Origin: Nitrososphaerota archaeon
GTDB lineage: Archaea > Thermoproteota > Nitrososphaeria > Nitrososphaerales > Nitrosopumilaceae
NCBI GenBank assembly: GCA_028867235.1
Contig: JAGWGS010000009.1
Span: 1 to 16,222 of the forward strand
Length of the DNA stretch: 16,222 nucleotides
Direction: 5' to 3'
Below the pieces are notes generated by a model, which did not search any database, was not told where the DNA came from, and saw only the letters and a program-made list of their open reading frames with translations. A program made the translations under genes and the position numbers. Below, in pieces: positions 14,373 to 16,222 of the stretch (position 1 is its first letter; every line of letters starts with the position of its first letter).

Positions 14373-14429
14373 AAACAAAACACTCAAAGACATTTACAGG
14401 ATAATTTTCTAAAATTTTCATTTGCTTTA

Positions 14430-14864
14430 GTGTACTTAGTAAACCATTTAAGTTATCAAGTAGAAAGCAATGCAGTTGGTGTAACATTGGAAACTAAAAG
14501 GAAACGTATTCCCATTGTCAAAGAAGCATGTAATTTCAACGGATATGATGTTGTTTCATTAATGTCTGAAACATCGAAGATTAGAGAATTGATAACAAAG
14601 AGATCAACGCTTGAAATTTTAATTCCAATGTGTTGCACAACCAAACCTGTAAGATACAAAGAATTCAAGCAAGTTTTGAAAGGAACCAGTAGTAGGACAT
14701 TATCTACAAGGCTAAAAGAACTTGAAAAGAACGGAATCTTGCAGAGACTGTCTTATAATGAGATCCCGCCTAGAGTAGAATACAAATTAACCACCAAAGG
14801 TCAGGAGCTAGTCAAATCCATGATAGAATTATTGTCATGGATGAGGAAATGGTCCAATTCATAA
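14430..14864 (+). CDS. HxlR-family winged-helix transcription regulator
   Basis: 144 aa from GTG 14430. The start is uncertain: a TATA-like ATTTAAGTTA at 14448-14457 lies inside the frame and would favour TTG 14487 or ATG 14562. The HxlR domain spans about 50-142: STLEILIPM...RYKEF (wHTH helix 1-2), GTSSRTLSTRLKELEKNGIL (recognition helix region) and RLSYNEIPPRVEYKLTTKGQEL (wing, with the family's 'PPRVEY.LT..G' wording), then a C-terminal dimer helix ending in LLSWMRKW. HxlR proteins are dimeric sensors, often of thiol or aldehyde stress. Two adjacent cysteines (PMCCTT, C68-C69) could bind a thiophilic ligand such as arsenite. Divergent placement from arsC suggests it controls that unit; this is inference. 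Confidence 0.8.
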   Translation: MYLVNHLSYQVESNAVGVTLETKRKRIPIVKEACNFNGYDVVSLMSETSKIRELITKRSTLEILIPMCCTTKPVRYKEFKQVLKGTSSRTLSTRLKELEKNGILQRLSYNEIPPRVEYKLTTKGQELVKSMIELLSWMRKWSNS

Positions 14865-14878
14865 CAATTAGACAAATC

Positions 14879-15046
14879 CTAGTTGTATAGTACCTGTTTT
14901 GCGATCTGATTACACTTGACATGAATCTGCTCGTCGCTAGATTTCCTGCATAGCGAGCACACGAACTGGTTTACCATGCTACATACGGTGCAACGTTGGA
15001 ATTCTTCCATTATTACTCCACAGTTTCTACATGAATCTCTTCGCAT
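14879..15046 (-). CDS. 55-aa double zinc-ribbon protein
   Basis: Reading the minus strand from ATG 15046 gives 55 residues with four paired metal-ligand sites: C6-x2-C9, C19-x2-C22, C30-x2-C33, and H42 plus C45. The first two pairs can make one zinc ribbon, and C30/C33 with H42/C45 a second. The spacing (RNCG, CTVCS, CSLCR) is clearly not chance in a 55-residue frame. A good TATA box sits 27 bp upstream. Many small archaeal zinc-ribbon proteins act with transcription or RNA machinery, but no specific role can be read here. It converges on the HxlR gene with 14 bases between stops. Confidence 0.8.
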   Translation of the reverse strand: MRRDSCRNCGVIMEEFQRCTVCSMVNQFVCSLCRKSSDEQIHVKCNQIAKQVLYN

Positions 15047-15067
15047 AGTTGTAATTTCTATAACTTT

Positions 15068-15078
15068 CTTTATAAATT
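15068..15078 (-). promoter_or_regulatory. TATA box for zinc-ribbon gene
   Basis: On the minus strand AATTTATAAAG is centred 27 bp before ATG 15046, predicting a leaderless mRNA. It supports the small gene as real. Confidence 0.6.
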
Positions 15079-15214
15079 ATAGCACTCATTGATTTGACAC
15101 ATGTGAGTAAACATTTGACTAATTTTTTGTTTTTAATAGCAAAAAAGGCAGAATTAACAACAAAAAGCGATCATGAAAACACAGTCATCATCAACATTTT
15201 AGGCCAAGGATTTT

Positions 15215-16222
15215 CTATTTCCAGAAGAACTGGTCCAAACCAGTCTGTTTTGGCGCCCCAATTAGGCTTGCAAAATCAAGGTCCATTGATGACAGAATCT
15301 GATCAAATGTGCTTTCCATAAATTCCACATATTTTGAAGTATCAACTTCATCAGGTCTTGCAAGTTCCACCGGTTTGACCCCCGGTTTGTTTATTATTTT
15401 GACATATGCTATGATATCGCCTTTTTTTATTTCTCTTATCTGTTCGAGCAATTTGGCTGCCCGGATATGTTGTGGAACGGTCTTGACATATTCTGACGGT
15501 GATTTACTAATCATTACGTGAAAAGCAAGATCTGCAAGTGGAATCTGTTTTGCTTTTAATTTCTTGGCATAACTTGATATCATATCTCCTATCTTTGTTT
15601 TTGACTGGGCAAACTCCTGTTCATTTTGTACTTTGGATAGTATCTCAAGTATTTCATAAAAGAGATTTTTAATAAATGGAGGAGTATGTGATTTTTTTCC
15701 AGTTAGCCCCTTGACATCTACCTTGCCATCCTTTTGCACACCAAGATAATTTTTCTTCCTGGTGCTAAACACAACATAACGATATTCCTTGTCAAGATCA
15801 AGATCTACTCCAAATTCTGTCTTTGCCCACTCGACTACTTTTTGTACCTGGTCTCTTGATGGTGCTTTGAGAAAAAGAGAATCAGTGTTATGCAACAAAA
15901 CATTTCCCAATCCACCACAAAAATGGTGATTCTTTGTTTCTAGATCATACACATATCCATTTATTTGGAATTTTTCAATTTTTTTAATAATGTCAGATTG
16001 TTTTATCCTAGGATCGGATTTGTCTTTTATTATTCGTAGTCTGCAAACATTTGTTTTGTCTTTTCTTATCTGTAAAGAATATTCTAATCCAAGTTGTTCT
16101 AGTATTAGAATGACTCCTGCCATAACAGTCTTATGAATTTGATCAAGTATTGTCAATCCATCAGAATCAGTGTGTCCATCCCCATCTAACATGCCTTGGA
16201 GGAATTCACTCTTTGTCTCAAT
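15215..16222 (-). CDS. Family-B DNA polymerase, C-terminal part, with intein (5' end outside window)
   Basis: The reading frame is open to the right edge. After an intein (15887-16222), the C-extein of 223 residues starts TDSLFLK. This is the second half of polymerase motif C (Y-G-D-T-D-S), whose aspartates bind catalytic magnesium; the first Asp lies in the unseen N-extein. KKNYLG, about 44 residues after the junction, is the conserved lysine/tyrosine thumb-side motif of family B. The rest is the thumb domain. The last residues QTGLDQFFWK contain a PCNA-interacting box (Q-x-x-L-x-x-F-F, 15224-15247), which tethers the enzyme to the sliding clamp. It is therefore a replicative-type archaeal PolB. 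Only splicing would restore the active site, so polymerase activity depends on intein removal. Confidence 0.92.
   Translation of the reverse strand: METKSEFLQGMLDGDGHTDSDGLTILDQIHKTVMAGVILILEQLGLEYSLQIRKDKTNVCRLRIIKDKSDPRIKQSDIIKKIEKFQINGYVYDLETKNHHFCGGLGNVLLHNTDSLFLKAPSRDQVQKVVEWAKTEFGVDLDLDKEYRYVVFSTRKKNYLGVQKDGKVDVKGLTGKKSHTPPFIKNLFYEILEILSKVQNEQEFAQSKTKIGDMISSYAKKLKAKQIPLADLAFHVMISKSPSEYVKTVPQHIRAAKLLEQIREIKKGDIIAYVKIINKPGVKPVELARPDEVDTSKYVEFMESTFDQILSSMDLDFASLIGAPKQTGLDQFFWK
15224..15247 (-). other. PCNA-interacting peptide at PolB C-terminus
   Basis: Q-T-G-L-D-Q-F-F fits the PIP-box consensus exactly and sits two residues from the C-terminus, the standard place in archaeal PolB. Confidence 0.85.
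15887..16222 (-). mobile_element. Intein (C-terminal part) with LAGLIDADG homing-endonuclease motif, at PolB motif C
   Basis: 112 residues are visible. FLQGMLDGDGHTDSDG near the window edge is a LAGLIDADG-type motif, probably the second of two. The C-terminal splicing block reads GYVYDLETKNHHFCGGLGN (block F) followed by LLHN (block G). The terminal Asn and the +1 Thr of the extein are the expected splicing nucleophiles, with the penultimate His present. The insertion point, just before TDS of motif C, is the known pol-c site used by inteins in other archaeal polymerases. The N-terminal splicing block and first endonuclease motif lie beyond the window, so activity cannot be judged. Confidence 0.9.

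Noticed and set aside
14404..14415. ATTTT-CT-AAAAT symmetry between arsC and the regulator
   Set aside because: Five-base AT arms are expected by chance in such AT-rich sequence; not called as an operator.
15094..15321. 75-codon + strand frame beside the polymerase gene
   Set aside because: Its second half is antisense to the well-supported end of PolB, including the PIP box; the first half has no family and no distinct promoter. Treated as a shadow.
1..16222. tRNA or rRNA genes, CRISPR arrays, insertion sequences
   Set aside because: Gaps were read on both strands: no cloverleaf with TTC-A arm, no regularly spaced repeats, no transposase. The only mobile element is the intein.

Overview
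The window looks like chromosomal DNA from an ammonia-oxidising-type thaumarchaeon (Nitrososphaerota). The evidence is AT-rich sequence with TTTTTTAA-type TATA boxes sitting about 27 bp before many start codons (leaderless genes), an archaeal threonyl-tRNA synthetase with the archaeal N-terminal editing domain, a family-B DNA polymerase with a C-terminal PCNA-binding box, and exported proteins carrying thaumarchaeal-style C-terminal motifs (SPLKQ..KSGV / PAC / RGW and PEFP anchors). An acid-type G1 peptidase would suit a Nitrosotalea-like acid-soil lineage, but that is inference.

Region 1 (1-5990) is accessory and surface-oriented. It holds a ribbon-helix-helix regulator, a secreted G1 (eqolisin-like) peptidase, a secreted protein with a cysteine-pair C-terminal module, an eight-Asp-box beta-propeller protein and a PEFP-anchored cysteine-containing surface protein, all on the + strand. 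Three of these genes share an unusual promoter block (TCTAC...TTTTTTAA). Two have an identical 19-bp repeat across their stop codons. The regulator and the peptidase gene share an 11-bp motif in their upstream regions.

Region 2 (5990-10110) carries a slipin/stomatin (SPFH) protein, a decayed fragment of hisI, a large multi-membrane-span histidine kinase with no response regulator beside it, a 66-aa membrane protein and two small hypothetical genes.

Region 3 (10200-13210) is housekeeping. thrS converges on a minus-strand operon of an agmatinase-family gene (speB-like) and a small TPR protein.

Region 4 (13256-14870) looks like an arsenic-handling module: an arsC-type arsenate reductase overlaps an aquaporin (minus strand), with a divergent HxlR-family regulator that has an adjacent Cys-Cys pair. 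Product coupling (arsenate reduced to arsenite, which leaves through the channel) is inferred from the gene overlap.

Region 5 (14879-16222) has a 55-aa zinc-ribbon gene (minus) and the 3' end of the family-B DNA polymerase gene (minus). The polymerase is interrupted inside motif C by a LAGLIDADG intein that runs off the right edge of the window.
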